Origin: Blumeriella jaapii
Taxonomy: Eukaryota; Ascomycota; Leotiomycetes; Helotiales; Drepanopezizaceae
Length of the DNA stretch: 64,000 nt
Assembly (NCBI GenBank): GCA_009599575.1
Contig: VWND01000010.1
Location: forward strand, 950,501 to 1,014,500
Direction: 5' to 3'
Positions 23,587-33,880 of the stretch are shown one piece after another. The translations under genes were made by a program, and so were the position numbers. The notes beneath the pieces were generated by a model that made no database searches, was not told the origin of the DNA, and saw nothing but the letters and a program-made list of their open reading frames with translations. Each line of letters begins with the position of its first letter. Within the stretch, counting starts at the first letter, position 1.

Positions 23587-24604
23587 TTACTCATCGTCCT
23601 CACCGACTCGAAGAGATCCCTCACTGGACAGTCCGTGGGACCAGAAGCCTCCAATGTCGCTAACGCTCTTGGCGTGTGCAAACAACAACCAGAAGCCAAA
23701 GACGGGCTTGGCGAGGACGTCAAGGATGGCGTAGGCAATGATCTCAGAGTCGACGGACCACTTGCGGGCACCGTCTCCAATACCCCAGACGATGGGGTAC
23801 AGGGTCCAGAGGATGAGAGTGAAGCCTCCGATGGAGGCAAAGAGCTTCGCGGTCTTGCCATCCTTGGCAGCGACGGCACGACGGCCAGGGACGGCGAGCT
23901 GATAGACGATGACGAGGTAGGCAACGCAGGCCATGGCGTAGTATCCCCACTTCTGACCATCGGAGCTACCGAAAGCAGCGAAGAGACCGAGGAGGACCAT
24001 CAAGAGATCGGCCACGATGGCTACCAAAATGTTGGCGCCGTTCAAACCTGCCAGGAAGGCCAGATCCAAAAGGAGGAGTGGGGTGGTGACGGCCCAGTCG
24101 ACGTATCGGGCCCAGAAGACTTGGCGGAAGATGTGCTCGTAGGTGTCTGGGGTGTGCTTGTGTGCCTCCTTGATCACGATGTGGGCGTACGAGTTTCCGT
24201 CACCAGTGGCCATGGCGAAGTAGGACAGGGTGGCGAAGGTGGTGATCAAGGCGGTGATGATGTGGAAGAGGCGTTTTTGCTGGGAGGGTGTCAGTGCGAT
24301 GAGATTGCGAGACCACGAGCCAGGAACACTTACGACTGGGACCTTGAAGGCCAGGTAGTAGAAGGTCAAGGTGGAGAGCAGCATGAGCACGAAGACGACC
24401 TGGGACTGTTAGCTACCTGCGGCATCATCGGTTCCCGAGCCGACATACCCAGAGTGTCTTGGTGCCGGTCTCACCGACCGTCTCGTAGATGGGCACATCG
24501 GGGACGACGGTTGGAATGGGAGACACGGTGGGAGAAGCGGAGGAAGATGGGACGAGCAGCTTGCCCGTCTTGAAGGCGTGCATGACCTGCGTGGGATCGA
24601 TCAT
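23587..24604 (-). CDS. Microbial (type 1) rhodopsin, CarO-like predicted proton pump
   Basis: CDS is complement(join(23587..24279,24334..24399,24449..24604)), 304 residues, seven predicted helices. Helix C reads ARYVDWAVTTPLLLLDLAFL (131-150), with Arg132, Asp135, Thr139 and Asp146 aligning to bacteriorhodopsin Arg82, Asp85, Thr89 and Asp96. Helix G reads DVLAKPVFGFW, where Lys265 is the retinal Schiff-base lysine and Asp261 the counterion equivalent. Acceptor and donor carboxylates are both present (D-T-D), which fits a light-driven outward proton pump such as CarO or the Leptosphaeria rhodopsin. The extracellular N-terminus (about 45 residues) is Pro/Ser rich, and the C-terminus is acidic. 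In Fusarium, carO is clustered with carotenoid genes, but none is seen here, so retinal supply must be encoded elsewhere. Start ATG is in a good context (GCCGCCATGAT). Confidence 0.95.
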
Positions 24605-25178
24605 GGCGGCGGTGATGGCAGGGCGGATGAGTGGATGGGTGGTGGTGAAGGTGGTGGTGGTGGTGGTGAAGGTGGGAGATGGATGATGGGGATGGAGGTG
24701 ATGAAGAAGAGGAGGGAAGAAGAGGAAGAAGAGCAAGAAGAGCAAGAAGAGGAAGAAAAGCCGCGGTGAGGGGAAGGAAGTCGAGCTCCTCGCTAAGTTG
24801 GAGCTCGGAGCTACCAGCTCGGCAAGGCAGGAGGAGGCTAGGCTGCAACGAGACTGGTGGTGTTTACTAGTTGCTCGTCGTTTTGTCTGTGTTTGGGAAC
24901 TTTTCGTTCCTTCACAGAGACTCGAGCTCCAATGACGCCGACGCTCACGCTCTTGCCCAACCCAGCTGCTCTGTGGTTCGTCAATGGTCGAGTCTGTGTA
25001 CAACCACAACTCCCTAGCGATGTCTTGTCACTGCTGCTGCTTGGCTCCGATCCATCCATTCTGGATCGGAGTCGCAGCACCGGCTCTGCCTTGTTTTGTT
25101 TGGTCTTTGACTTGCAGCAGGCTGGTCCTGCCGACCCCGATTCTGGAGCATCGACGTCATAGTTCGGGGACTACTGTA

Positions 25179-25216
25179 GCTGAGTAGCTTAGCTAAAGCT
25201 GAGTAGCTTAGCTAAC
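25179..25216. repeat. Tandem duplication of a 19-bp unit
   Basis: GCTGAGTAGCTTAGCTAA occurs twice with one mismatch in the 19th base, each copy rich in AGCT palindromes. Confidence 0.85.
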
Positions 25217-25230
25217 GCTGAGAAAGCTTT

Positions 25231-25266
25231 GAGCTCGAGCTCGAGCTTGAGCTTGAGCTTGAGTTG
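25231..25266. repeat. GAGCTC/GAGCTT hexanucleotide repeat
   Basis: Six consecutive GAGCTY-like hexamers directly follow the 19-bp duplication and share its AGCT core. Confidence 0.85.
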
Positions 25267-25702
25267 AGCTTAAGCCCGAACTTGGAGCTCTCGCCTGGCA
25301 ACGACGCTTGTTTCTTTTCATGATTGATTCGGCTTCTTATACTCTCTATCACACATCCTCAGATCTTGTCAGCCATTCCGCCCCTCATCCTCGCATCATC
25401 CCTACTTTGAGCGGTGGTCTGACCAGTGACCAGCGACCAGCGACCACCGACCACCGACCCCCCGATCGACCCAGCCCCAGCCATGATCCGCCCGTCTCGC
25501 ACCGGATTCTGAAATTGCCATGTTACCCAGACTACACTTTCTCCACTTTTCCCCAGCTTGGAGAGCGGGGGCTGCGTGCGGCGTGCGGCTTGCGGCTTGC
25601 GGGTCACACGGAACTCTGCATTCCAGCCATGCCAACCTTGCCCTTTTCGATATTGATACTGCCTTTGCGTGCATCACCAACGGGACCCTCGAGAGAAAAC
25701 CA

Positions 25703-25718
25703 CCCCCCCCCCCCCCCC
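25703..25718. repeat. Poly-C run (16 nt)
   Basis: An uninterrupted run of 16 C flanked by A-rich sequence. Confidence 0.95.
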
Positions 25719-27723
25719 AAAATACAGGTACCGCGTGGTACGTGTACGTGTGTGTTTGTCTGCCTACCTCTCGGCTTTCTCACACTGTCTTGGTCTCTTG
25801 TCTTCTACAGTACAGTCCATACCGGCCGTACCATCATGAGCCTGACCTGAACCGAGTCGAGGTGGCTGGCCCCGATCATCCACTTAATTCTCCCTGCTGA
25901 TTGGTTAATTGATCCGATGCATGAACGAACGGACAAGCATGCGAGTTCCGATGAAGTCATCGCGGATCGCGGCCGATGAGACATGGGCGTGGATGCAGCT
26001 TGTGCACTTATGCAGCAGCTGTTGCTGGAGAGCCGAAAGATATAAGATGGTGAGGAGAATCCATCGTGTGCTGTCGAGGCACGATGCAAGTTGCTGGTCG
26101 ACGATGCTTGATTGATGGTAGTGTGTCGTGGGCTAGGTAGGGACTTTGCACTTTTCTTCTCGAATTTGCATCTCACTGCTTGCTGCGTCGGACTCTTACT
26201 GTAAGGATTGACATTTTCCTCCTTAATGGCCGCCTTTCATGTGCATGCCGTCTCTCACCGTTTCCTTCCCCACATGCATCCTCCCTTTCCAACAGAGAAA
26301 CAAAACGAACGGTTCTACAATACCTACTTATAAAGTCACTACACATTTTCCCATCTCGACACGCAAACGAAACTACGAATCTACGGCCAATTTCCAATAT
26401 CAAAACATTCCAACCTGATTTACAATCTGTTGAAGACCTCTACTAAAAACGAAAATATAAAATCACCACGACCCCAAAGTCCAAACCATCTGTCCTCCAC
26501 AAACACTTTACCTACCTACTCTTTACAAATCCTAATTTCAGCTTCCTGCCGTTCCACCTGTCATCCAGCACACAGACGCGACCTTATTGTTACATCCTAA
26601 TTAATATCTAGTCGCATCTACCTTTAACCCTTCGAATTATACCTTTAACCCTTCGAATCATACTTACAAACCCGAGCCCACCAGCACCGCGCGGTATCAA
26701 GGATCCAACAGCTCCTACTATCGTTATTACAACTCCCTAACGCTCAAGGGTCAATTGACTTACCGCATTAACCGTGATTCGAAAAGAGCTATTCTATCGA
26801 TCTATAAGAATTTCTTCAACCTGTTTTTTGGATCACCGTATGAACACCTTATTGAAATTCGTAGAAACAGCTGTTTCTCACACATTTCCAAAGTTTTCAT
26901 GCCTGAGTCGCTTTTTGTGGGATGTGTAAGAAGTCATATGCCCTTCAAAACTTCAGATCTTGAATTCTTGCCTTTTTTGTAAACATACATTCATATATAC
27001 ATGCACACTTATATTAATACATATACACGAACGTACTTTGTCTCCCGGTCACGCTTTTATTCAAAACCCCTTTCAGTACGTTTCCCTTCTTCCATCAAGC
27101 CCTGTCTTGTTCCATTCCATTTTATTCGATTCTTTTCCCTTCCCGTCCCCTATCGAATTATATATCTACCCATTAACTCCCGTAATCGTATCTATCTATA
27201 CAATTCAGCCTCTACCAACAACTGCCAAGTTTTCAAATTACTCACACACAGTCCCATCTACCTTTCCCATCCCCCCTCTTCTTTTACCCAGAATGTCACA
27301 CCTTCAGCGCACTTTCTTCCTCCCCTCCCCTCTTCTCCTGCCCACAAGAAGAGGAAAAGGCATCCAACTTCAAACACCCTCACTGAACCCAGCATGCCAT
27401 ACCCACTACTATCCAAGTCTCCAACGGCATCAGCTTTCGCTGACAATCTATCTATGCTCTTCAAATTCTTTCTTCTCCCTCCTCCCTTTCTTCTCCTCCT
27501 CCAAATCCCGAAATCCCAATTCCAAAGCAGAGCTCAAACCCAACGTAGACCAAACCCGTCAATATCCTTCTTTTCCATAAGTAAAAAGCCCATCTTATCC
27601 TACTTTTCCATAAGCGGAAAGCCCACATTCTCCCCTCCGCACAAAGGAAAACGGCTTACCCATGAAATTTACGCTGCTTACACATGTAGTGATTCACTCA
27701 TCACCCAGATAATCTTTTCACAA

Positions 27724-27768
27724 TTCCTTTCCTTTCCCTTCCCTTCCCTTCCCTTCCCTTCCCTTTCC
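27724..27768. repeat. TTCCC-type pentanucleotide repeat
   Basis: Imperfect then perfect TTCCC units within a longer pyrimidine-rich strand. Confidence 0.85.
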
Positions 27769-27845
27769 TCACCCTTCCTCGCACACGTGCATTCCGGGCC
27801 CTCTATCTTTCCTTCTAAAGAGAGGCAAAGGGCCAGATGGTTGGC

Positions 27846-27861
27846 GGGGGGGGGGGGGGGG
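27846..27861. repeat. Poly-G run (16 nt)
   Basis: An uninterrupted run of 16 G. Confidence 0.95.
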
Positions 27862-27939
27862 AGGCAACAGGAAACGACAAACAGGTACCTATAGGTAGAA
27901 TAGAATCCATCCAAAACTCGGTGAGTTCGGAATCCACAT

Positions 27940-27988
27940 CCCCCATCCCCCATCCCCCATTTCACATTTCACATTTCACATTTCACAT
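27940..27988. repeat. Two adjoining heptamer arrays
   Basis: Three perfect CCCCCAT units are followed at once by four perfect TTCACAT units. The two arrays share the same 7-bp period and the CAT ending. Confidence 0.9.
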
Positions 27989-28211
27989 AAAACCCAAGAT
28001 GTCCAGTATCAGACTCGAGATGCAACACTGGAACTCCACAAACGGAAGACATCTGCTCAGCGCGGTGCTTTGGTCGGGCTTTCCTTTGACGGTCCTTCTT
28101 AGACGGGCCCGAAATGCAGGATTGCATGGATAGGGAGAGGGGGAGAGGGGGAGAAAAGAAGGGGTTGTGGCTGTATCTACATACTGTTGTGGCTAGTGCC
28201 AGAGGAAAAGA

Positions 28212-28304
28212 AGGAGAGAGAGAGAGAGGCAGAGACAGAGAGAGAGAGAGAGAGCGAGAGGGAGAGAGAGCGAGAGAAAGAGCGAGAGAAAGAGAGAAAG
28301 AGAT
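28212..28304. repeat. GA-rich microsatellite
   Basis: Nearly pure purine GA/GAAA/GAGC tract; all apparent open frames across it are artefacts of composition. Confidence 0.9.
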
Positions 28305-28710
28305 GGAAACCAAACATCCAATTTGGGATTTTCGCTTCATCCCTGATCAGATGTCCAAGAACTGTAGGGATGAAGTCCATATGCCTCACAGTACCTGTTT
28401 ATATGTCCAAACAAATGTAAACATATGTGAGTACACACACACACGGTGCCTTGGTGTAAGTAGTACACAATGCTCACAAAGATTATAGATCTCATAAACC
28501 TACCATTCTACCTGGCAACTGTACCGTACCCACCCTTTTCTCTTCGTGAGCTCCCATGCATCAATCATTAGCATTACCACAGCCTGCCCGCCCTCCCCCA
28601 ATGCTAGCTCACTATGTACATAGCCAGAAACCCCCGACCAGCGGCCAATGCAGTACATACACTTCTCCCTATTTCCTTTCCTTTCCCCTCCTTCCCATCT
28701 CACTCTGTGC

Positions 28711-28738
28711 AAAAAAAAAAAAAAAAAAAAAAAAAAAA
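28711..28738. repeat. Poly-A run (28 nt)
   Basis: A 28-nt A run after CTCTGTGC. Without a flanking coding relic it cannot be tied to a retroposon. Confidence 0.9.
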
Positions 28739-29166
28739 CGAACCACGCCGAGGAAACCATGCATACATGCAGCTGCCAGCAACCGAAATTTTCAAATCAG
28801 GCCGCCAGCCAGGCCGGATTATAGCCACAGATCCAGCCAGTCCTGTTATGTAAACTCGACTCAACTCGAATCCAACCGAATCGGATTCTCCAAGTAGCCC
28901 CACAACACCTAGGTAGTTCCTCTTCGCCCGCGTTTTCTCGTTACGTCTTTTCTCGTCTATTGCTAACCCCTATGCCTTTTTCCGTTAGATCGCTCTTCCG
29001 ACGTTCATGCACCGATTCCGCCTCTGCCTCTTTCTCTCTCGCTCTCTCGTGTAAAGATACGAATATGTATGGACGAGCACGCTGCCACCCAATGCAATGC
29101 AATGTCTCCCGTGTAATCAGTATCCAGGCATGTGTATTAGATCGTAATCCCATATCCATAGCCCAC

Positions 29167-30498
29167 TTAAATCCCCTTCTCCAGCAGCGGCAGAAGCTGA
29201 CTCATAGCCCGCGCGCTCCCCTCGCTGCTCAGAATCACGGCCCCAGCCCTCGCCGTACTCAAATAACTCAACTCGCCGACCTCTCCCCCTGAGCCCTCCC
29301 CGGCCCCGCCCCCAAAGTCGCTACACAGCTTTCCCGCCACGCCGCACACGATGCCCGTGCTCTCGGCCGGCAGGTCGCCCAGGTCGAGGAAGATCGGGAC
29401 CAGGTCACCGTCGGCATCGCCAACGACGCTGTTGCCGAAGAGGCAAAGCAGCGACTTGTCGATGAGCAGCGACGGCGCGTCGTCCTGCGCGAGCGTAATG
29501 GAGAGGAAGCGCGGCTGGTTGACGAGCGCGGACACGAGCCCAATGTAGAACTTGGGGTCAATGGTCGAGAAGCAGCTGCTCCGCTGGTACCCGTTCCCGT
29601 TCCGGCTGCCGTGGCCATGGCCGTTCGAGTACCCGTTCCCGTTGAATCGCGGGTGGTTGTCCTCCGGCAGGATCTCCTTGCCGGAGCACTGAACCAGATG
29701 CAGATCCGGCTCGATGAAGGGCACCACGTTCCGCTTCTTCAGCTGTGAGAAGGTGCGGATTTGTAGCTCCGCGACGTTGTTCGGGGGAGGTGTAGGCGGT
29801 GGCTCCGACGTGACACTGGGGATGCGGGAGTGTTTGAAGTGAGACGGCGACTGTACATATGCACTGTCGTTCTCCGAGAACTCGAAGCCGCGGTCGAGCA
29901 AGGCGGCACCGACCGTCTGGCGGTCCTTGGACGGGACGAGGATGAAGTCGGTGTAGTAGGTCGTGATGAAGAAGATGGGGATGGCGGCCATGGCCAAGGG
30001 GCTGGTGAGATCCATGACACGCTGCCCGGCTTCCATGCCGGCCGAGTTGACGCTGAAGACGATGTAGGTGTCTTTCGAGATGTGACATAGTTTTGAGTCT
30101 TCCCTCGGAAGACGGGAGATGAGAGGGGCGAACACATTCTGAGCCCATGAGATGTGGCAGACGATGGAGCACTCGATAGGCGTGACGCTTATGTTGAGAA
30201 AGCCATGTTTGTTGTCGGGTGACAAGCCTTGGAGAAGGCCTTCTGCCTCATTGTTGCAGGTCGGACCGCCATGAGGGAGGAGAACTCTGAGAATGGGTTG
30301 GATGACGGCAGCGTAGAGGGAAAGCGGGACGTGGATGAGGCTGAATTGGCCCTCCTGTGGGCCGTCAGCATCGTGGACAACGACCGGTTTGATGTTGACG
30401 TCTGAGGGCATAGAGGGGTTATCCCCATCGACGTGAGAGCGATTGGGTATATACGAGGGCAGAAGAATGAGACATTGAGGGTTTATGAATAGAGTCAT
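29167..30498 (-). CDS. CASTOR/GATS-like ACT-domain protein (putative amino-acid sensor)
   Basis: Single exon, 443 residues, starting ATGACTCTATTC. Two signatures match the ACT_7-type halves of animal CASTOR proteins. One is FLNISVTPIECSIVC (about residues 100-114). The other is IPIFFITTYYTDFILVPSKDRQ (about 173-194), where ACT_7 proteins carry a Y/T-x-x-DFILV core. A repeat of the pattern appears late in the protein (PRFLSITLAQDDAPSLLIDKS). Asn/Gly-rich and Ser/Pro-rich linkers separate the halves. Animal CASTOR1 binds arginine and relieves inhibition of TORC1. Whether fungal relatives sense amino acids or act on TORC1 is not shown by sequence, so function is inferred from fold only. Confidence 0.82.
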   Translation of the reverse strand: MTLFINPQCLILLPSYIPNRSHVDGDNPSMPSDVNIKPVVVHDADGPQEGQFSLIHVPLSLYAAVIQPILRVLLPHGGPTCNNEAEGLLQGLSPDNKHGFLNISVTPIECSIVCHISWAQNVFAPLISRLPREDSKLCHISKDTYIVFSVNSAGMEAGQRVMDLTSPLAMAAIPIFFITTYYTDFILVPSKDRQTVGAALLDRGFEFSENDSAYVQSPSHFKHSRIPSVTSEPPPTPPPNNVAELQIRTFSQLKKRNVVPFIEPDLHLVQCSGKEILPEDNHPRFNGNGYSNGHGHGSRNGNGYQRSSCFSTIDPKFYIGLVSALVNQPRFLSITLAQDDAPSLLIDKSLLCLFGNSVVGDADGDLVPIFLDLGDLPAESTGIVCGVAGKLCSDFGGGAGEGSGGEVGELSYLSTARAGAVILSSEGSARAMSQLLPLLEKGI

Positions 30499-31159
30499 GG
30501 TCCATCATCTCATGACGAGACAGTCCAGATGAGGTAGGTCTACGCAAGACGTGAGGCTAGCCGGGCAGATGACCCGAGCCAAGAATGGCAGACGAGCGAG
30601 TGAGAGCGGAGAGTTGAGCAGCAGCGAGCGGGAGACCAAAGTAGTTGGGAAGGGGAATTCATACAATAAAAGAGATCTGGGCATTCATGATGCTGCAGTC
30701 GTCCCGAAATGGGTTCTATCCGTGCCAACGCGACCAGGGTGAATGCAGCCGCGGTTCAACACAGCCAGTGCCTTGCAGCGGCCCCTTCGCACCCGGCGAT
30801 TACTTAGGATTGCGCCTAAGAAGAATTCTCTCCAAAGCTTCTGCAGTATGTGAACTTTCGGCGGCGGGGAGTGATGGGCTGTCATGCACAAGCGAAAGTG
30901 TACTTGAGGTGTTGATATGAGACTCATCGACCGACTGGTCTTGACGTTCTTTCCGCAAGATTCTTCTGCGCCTGGAGCCTGGAGGCGAGCAATGCCAGAC
31001 GGGCGCTGGTCTCGTCACTCGAGGTGATTTGCTTCCCCACGCTGCACGCAAGGCAGGACGGGCAGGTGCAGAGCCGTCTCACGTTCGCGAGGGCGGAGAT
31101 GGATCGCACACGGGGTCGGTGACGGTTCGATCGAGTATAGGTGGGTCGTAGTCGATGTT

Positions 31160-31275
31160 GTGGTGGTGGTGGTGGTGGTGGTGGTGGTGATGATAGTAGT
31201 AGTAGTAGTAGTAGCAGTGGTAGTGGTGGTGGTAGTAGTTGTAGTTGTAGTAGTTGTTGTTGTTATTGTGATTGA
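31160..31275. repeat. GGT/AGT trinucleotide repeat
   Basis: TGG repeats pass into TAG, then TTG repeats. This creates polyThr and polyVal pseudo-proteins on the two strands. Confidence 0.9.
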
Positions 31276-31970
31276 TACCGTCGTCGTCGTCCCCGGCCGG
31301 CTTGGGGCGGTAGCTGAGATATATGTAAATCTCGAGCGTGTGGTCTGGCTCGTCGAGCCCTGGTGAACGAAGTCAGGGTCTAGCCGGACGCTGCACGTCG
31401 TGCATGAGATTAATGGCGGGGTCGACTGATTGGGGGCGATGTAGGGACGGCTCGATCTGGCAGTGGGTGGAGAATGAGACGTGGAGCGAGGGCAATGGAG
31501 ACCTCCGACCGAGCAGGGTATACTGTAGCAAGTGAAGCTGTACTGTGTACTGTACCGCGCTGTAGATGCGATGGGATGGGATGGACAGGAAGAGATGCAG
31601 ATGAGGTGGTGAAGAAGAAAACTCGGTTCGACTAACGGAGGATTCGGGGTCGGCGCTAGCAGGCCGGCGCTAGCAGGACTCGCTAGCAGGACGGCGACGG
31701 ATCGAGAGGGCAAGTACGGTACAGTAAGTCCGGTTTGTTGACATCGGTCGGTCCATCAAGCAGCGAACCGGGGACCCGTACTCGAGTCACCCAAAAGGCG
31801 AGCGAGTGCGCAGAGAGTGGTGCTTGGGATGTGAACAAGTCCACAAAGGCCACACAAAGAGCAGCAAATTTCGGCTTATCAGTCTTTGACGTAGCGCCCA
31901 CTAGGGAAGTATCGCCTCGGTGATCGCATAACGCGGAAGCGCCTGGACTTTGCGTACGCGTACTCTGTGA

Positions 31971-31988
31971 CGGTACTGTACAGTACCG
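31971..31988. repeat. 18-bp perfect palindrome CGGTACTGTACAGTACCG
   Basis: Equal to its own reverse complement over 18 bp, and followed within 15 bp by GTGCTGTACATACTG. It is one of three 18-bp perfect palindromes built on the same core in the window. Confidence 0.95.
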
Positions 31989-33880
31989 TGCTGTACATAC
32001 TGTTACGGGACTGCGTGCACAATACACGTACATCGAGCATCCGAGGCACGGCACCTTGTGGTCCCGATAGCGACAGCGACAGCGACAGCGACGATAACAA
32101 CGACGACCGGAGACGATGACCACCGACGACCGACGACCTGTGTGGACGCCGCCGCCGGCAGAAGATGAAATATGATGTATCCGAATGAGGAAAATCGGCA
32201 AGCCACGACCATCGTTGAGATCGTCACGTCGCCGATGCCCCAGCCAGTCCTCGCAGTCGGCAAAAGTCTTGACATCGCCACTCGTGCCGATAAGCGGTTA
32301 TAGTTACCTCAAGTCGGCATTGGCAGTCTCTACATAGCACGTAAGCGGACGTGGAGACAGGGGCATGCCAGTGTAGTGAAGTGTACTGTACTGCAAGGTC
32401 AGCGTTGCAAAGCATGTTCTACCGTAACGGACTGTACCTTGCGGATCACCGGCCTGCGAGATGCGCAATATCCGTGGACGGGCTGATGATGCCGTCGTCA
32501 AGTACCGCGGTGCGTGCAATCAACCGCAACGGCATCGGCAAGTGCAACTTCGCCAGCGGTGCCTGCGTGGCAGCTTGACACATGCAACATGGCCATGCTG
32601 CCCGACGTTACAGTACAGTCCTACCGACCGCTGTACTTCTAGCTAAGGTACTGTACTGCACTGTACAGATCGACACCCACCGTGGGTCTGTGGGGGTCCG
32701 ACATCTGACTAGCTACAGTAGGTATCGTACAGAGTACAGAGGACAAAATGTGTGAAGTGAAAAAACTCGTACGGGGTGTCGTGAAAATACCTACAGTAGC
32801 GATGCATCTCGTGGAGGTTTAAGGTTAATCGTAATCGGTCTGCAAGTACAGCACTCGAGCTCTACCGACATACAATCCGACTGCTCGCATCTCTGTACAC
32901 TGTGAGAATGAAACCTTTTGAAGTTCAAGAAGCACTTACCAACCTACCATTGTAGGCAAGGCCTAACTAAGCAAGGTGTGGTTTATGGGTTGGGGGAGGG
33001 TCTCTAGCTCCTACGGAAAAGGAAACTCTGTCAAAACATGCTCATGCTCTCCGACGGAGGAGTGCAATGGCCGATCGATGTTCACTAACCCAACGTCGGC
33101 TTATCGACGCATCGTACGGAAGTCATATGATAAACTTGGTAGAAAACTCCACTTGTTGATAGAAATGCATCCGACGGAAAGGCAGCCGTTCAGCGTTGTT
33201 CAAAAACGCTTCTATCTGGAGTGATGTCATGGGTCACGGCCAGCACTTTGGACAGACTCGTTTGAGACCTGTGGAGTGAGTAAATACATGTTGCTGTTGA
33301 CAGCACACCAGTATCATGTGTATCCTTAGCCTTCGTGGCTTTCTTTAGCGTGCTCATTGCAGTCTTACATTCTCGCGAATCCACGAACCAAGTACTACAA
33401 TACATCTAAATCGGTTGCACCCGACGCATAGCTACTTGAAGTATGTTTCGGAACTCCGGCTCTGGCTCATTCCAATTCTATAATCGACTCGTTGTCCTCG
33501 CCAACCAGCGACTGCGGATTATCTATCCATCATTCAGATCACTCGGCTTTCCATTCCGCGCCTCTGCGACCTCGACGTCCGACCGTAACTCCCAAGATCA
33601 GATGCCGCCGTAACAAAAAAACGAACCAGAAATCCACATGTAAAAACTGTATCATCTCATGCGTAGGTCCCGGCGGGAGTCAAGAATGGGGGTGATAGCG
33701 CTCTCGCTTAGCCTCTCGTCTATCTATACGACCACCATCACCTGACCTTCTCACTCTACAGACGCCTGCGAGCGACGTCCTCCGTGCAGGTTGCTCTACC
33801 ATCTTCGTGCCAACCTCGACTCCTGACATCAAACTCGCTGTCAGATAAGTTATCTACATATCCACCAGCAGAGCCTCAAC

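Larger units (their letters stand above)
24605..29166. other. Low-complexity gene desert upstream of the rhodopsin gene
   Basis: About 4.6 kb without a supportable gene. The longest frames (27001..27894 and 26960..27580) are C/T-rich low-complexity translations without a domain. The stretch is crowded with simple sequence: a 19-bp duplication, GAGCTY hexamers, poly-C, TTCCC, heptamer arrays, poly-G, GA-rich and poly-A tracts. The first kilobase is presumably the rhodopsin promoter. Confidence 0.5.
30499..33880. other. Gene-free region rich in TACTGTAC-type palindromes and simple repeats
   Basis: About 3.4 kb upstream of both the CASTOR-like gene (-) and the amidase (+). Open frames, including a Thr-rich 232-residue one at 31015..31713, are products of trinucleotide repeats or lack domains. 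The stretch holds a GGT/AGT tract, AGCGAC hexamers near 32069-32093, and many copies of TACTGTAC/GTACAGTA. Confidence 0.5.

Noticed and set aside
23635..24573. 312-codon open frame on the plus strand
   Set aside because: Exactly antisense to the rhodopsin gene; acidic low-complexity translation without a domain, a by-product of GC-rich third positions.
27001..27894. 297-codon plus-strand frame (and 26960..27580)
   Set aside because: Ser/Pro/Phe-rich translation of pyrimidine-rich DNA and TTCCC repeats; no domain, start context or splice structure.
28711..28738. Poly-A tract as a retroposon tail
   Set aside because: No upstream coding relic, target-site duplication or SINE-like promoter was visible.
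31015..31713. 232-codon minus-strand Thr-rich frame
   Set aside because: The polyThr block is the GGT/AGT microsatellite read in reverse; the remainder has no recognisable feature.
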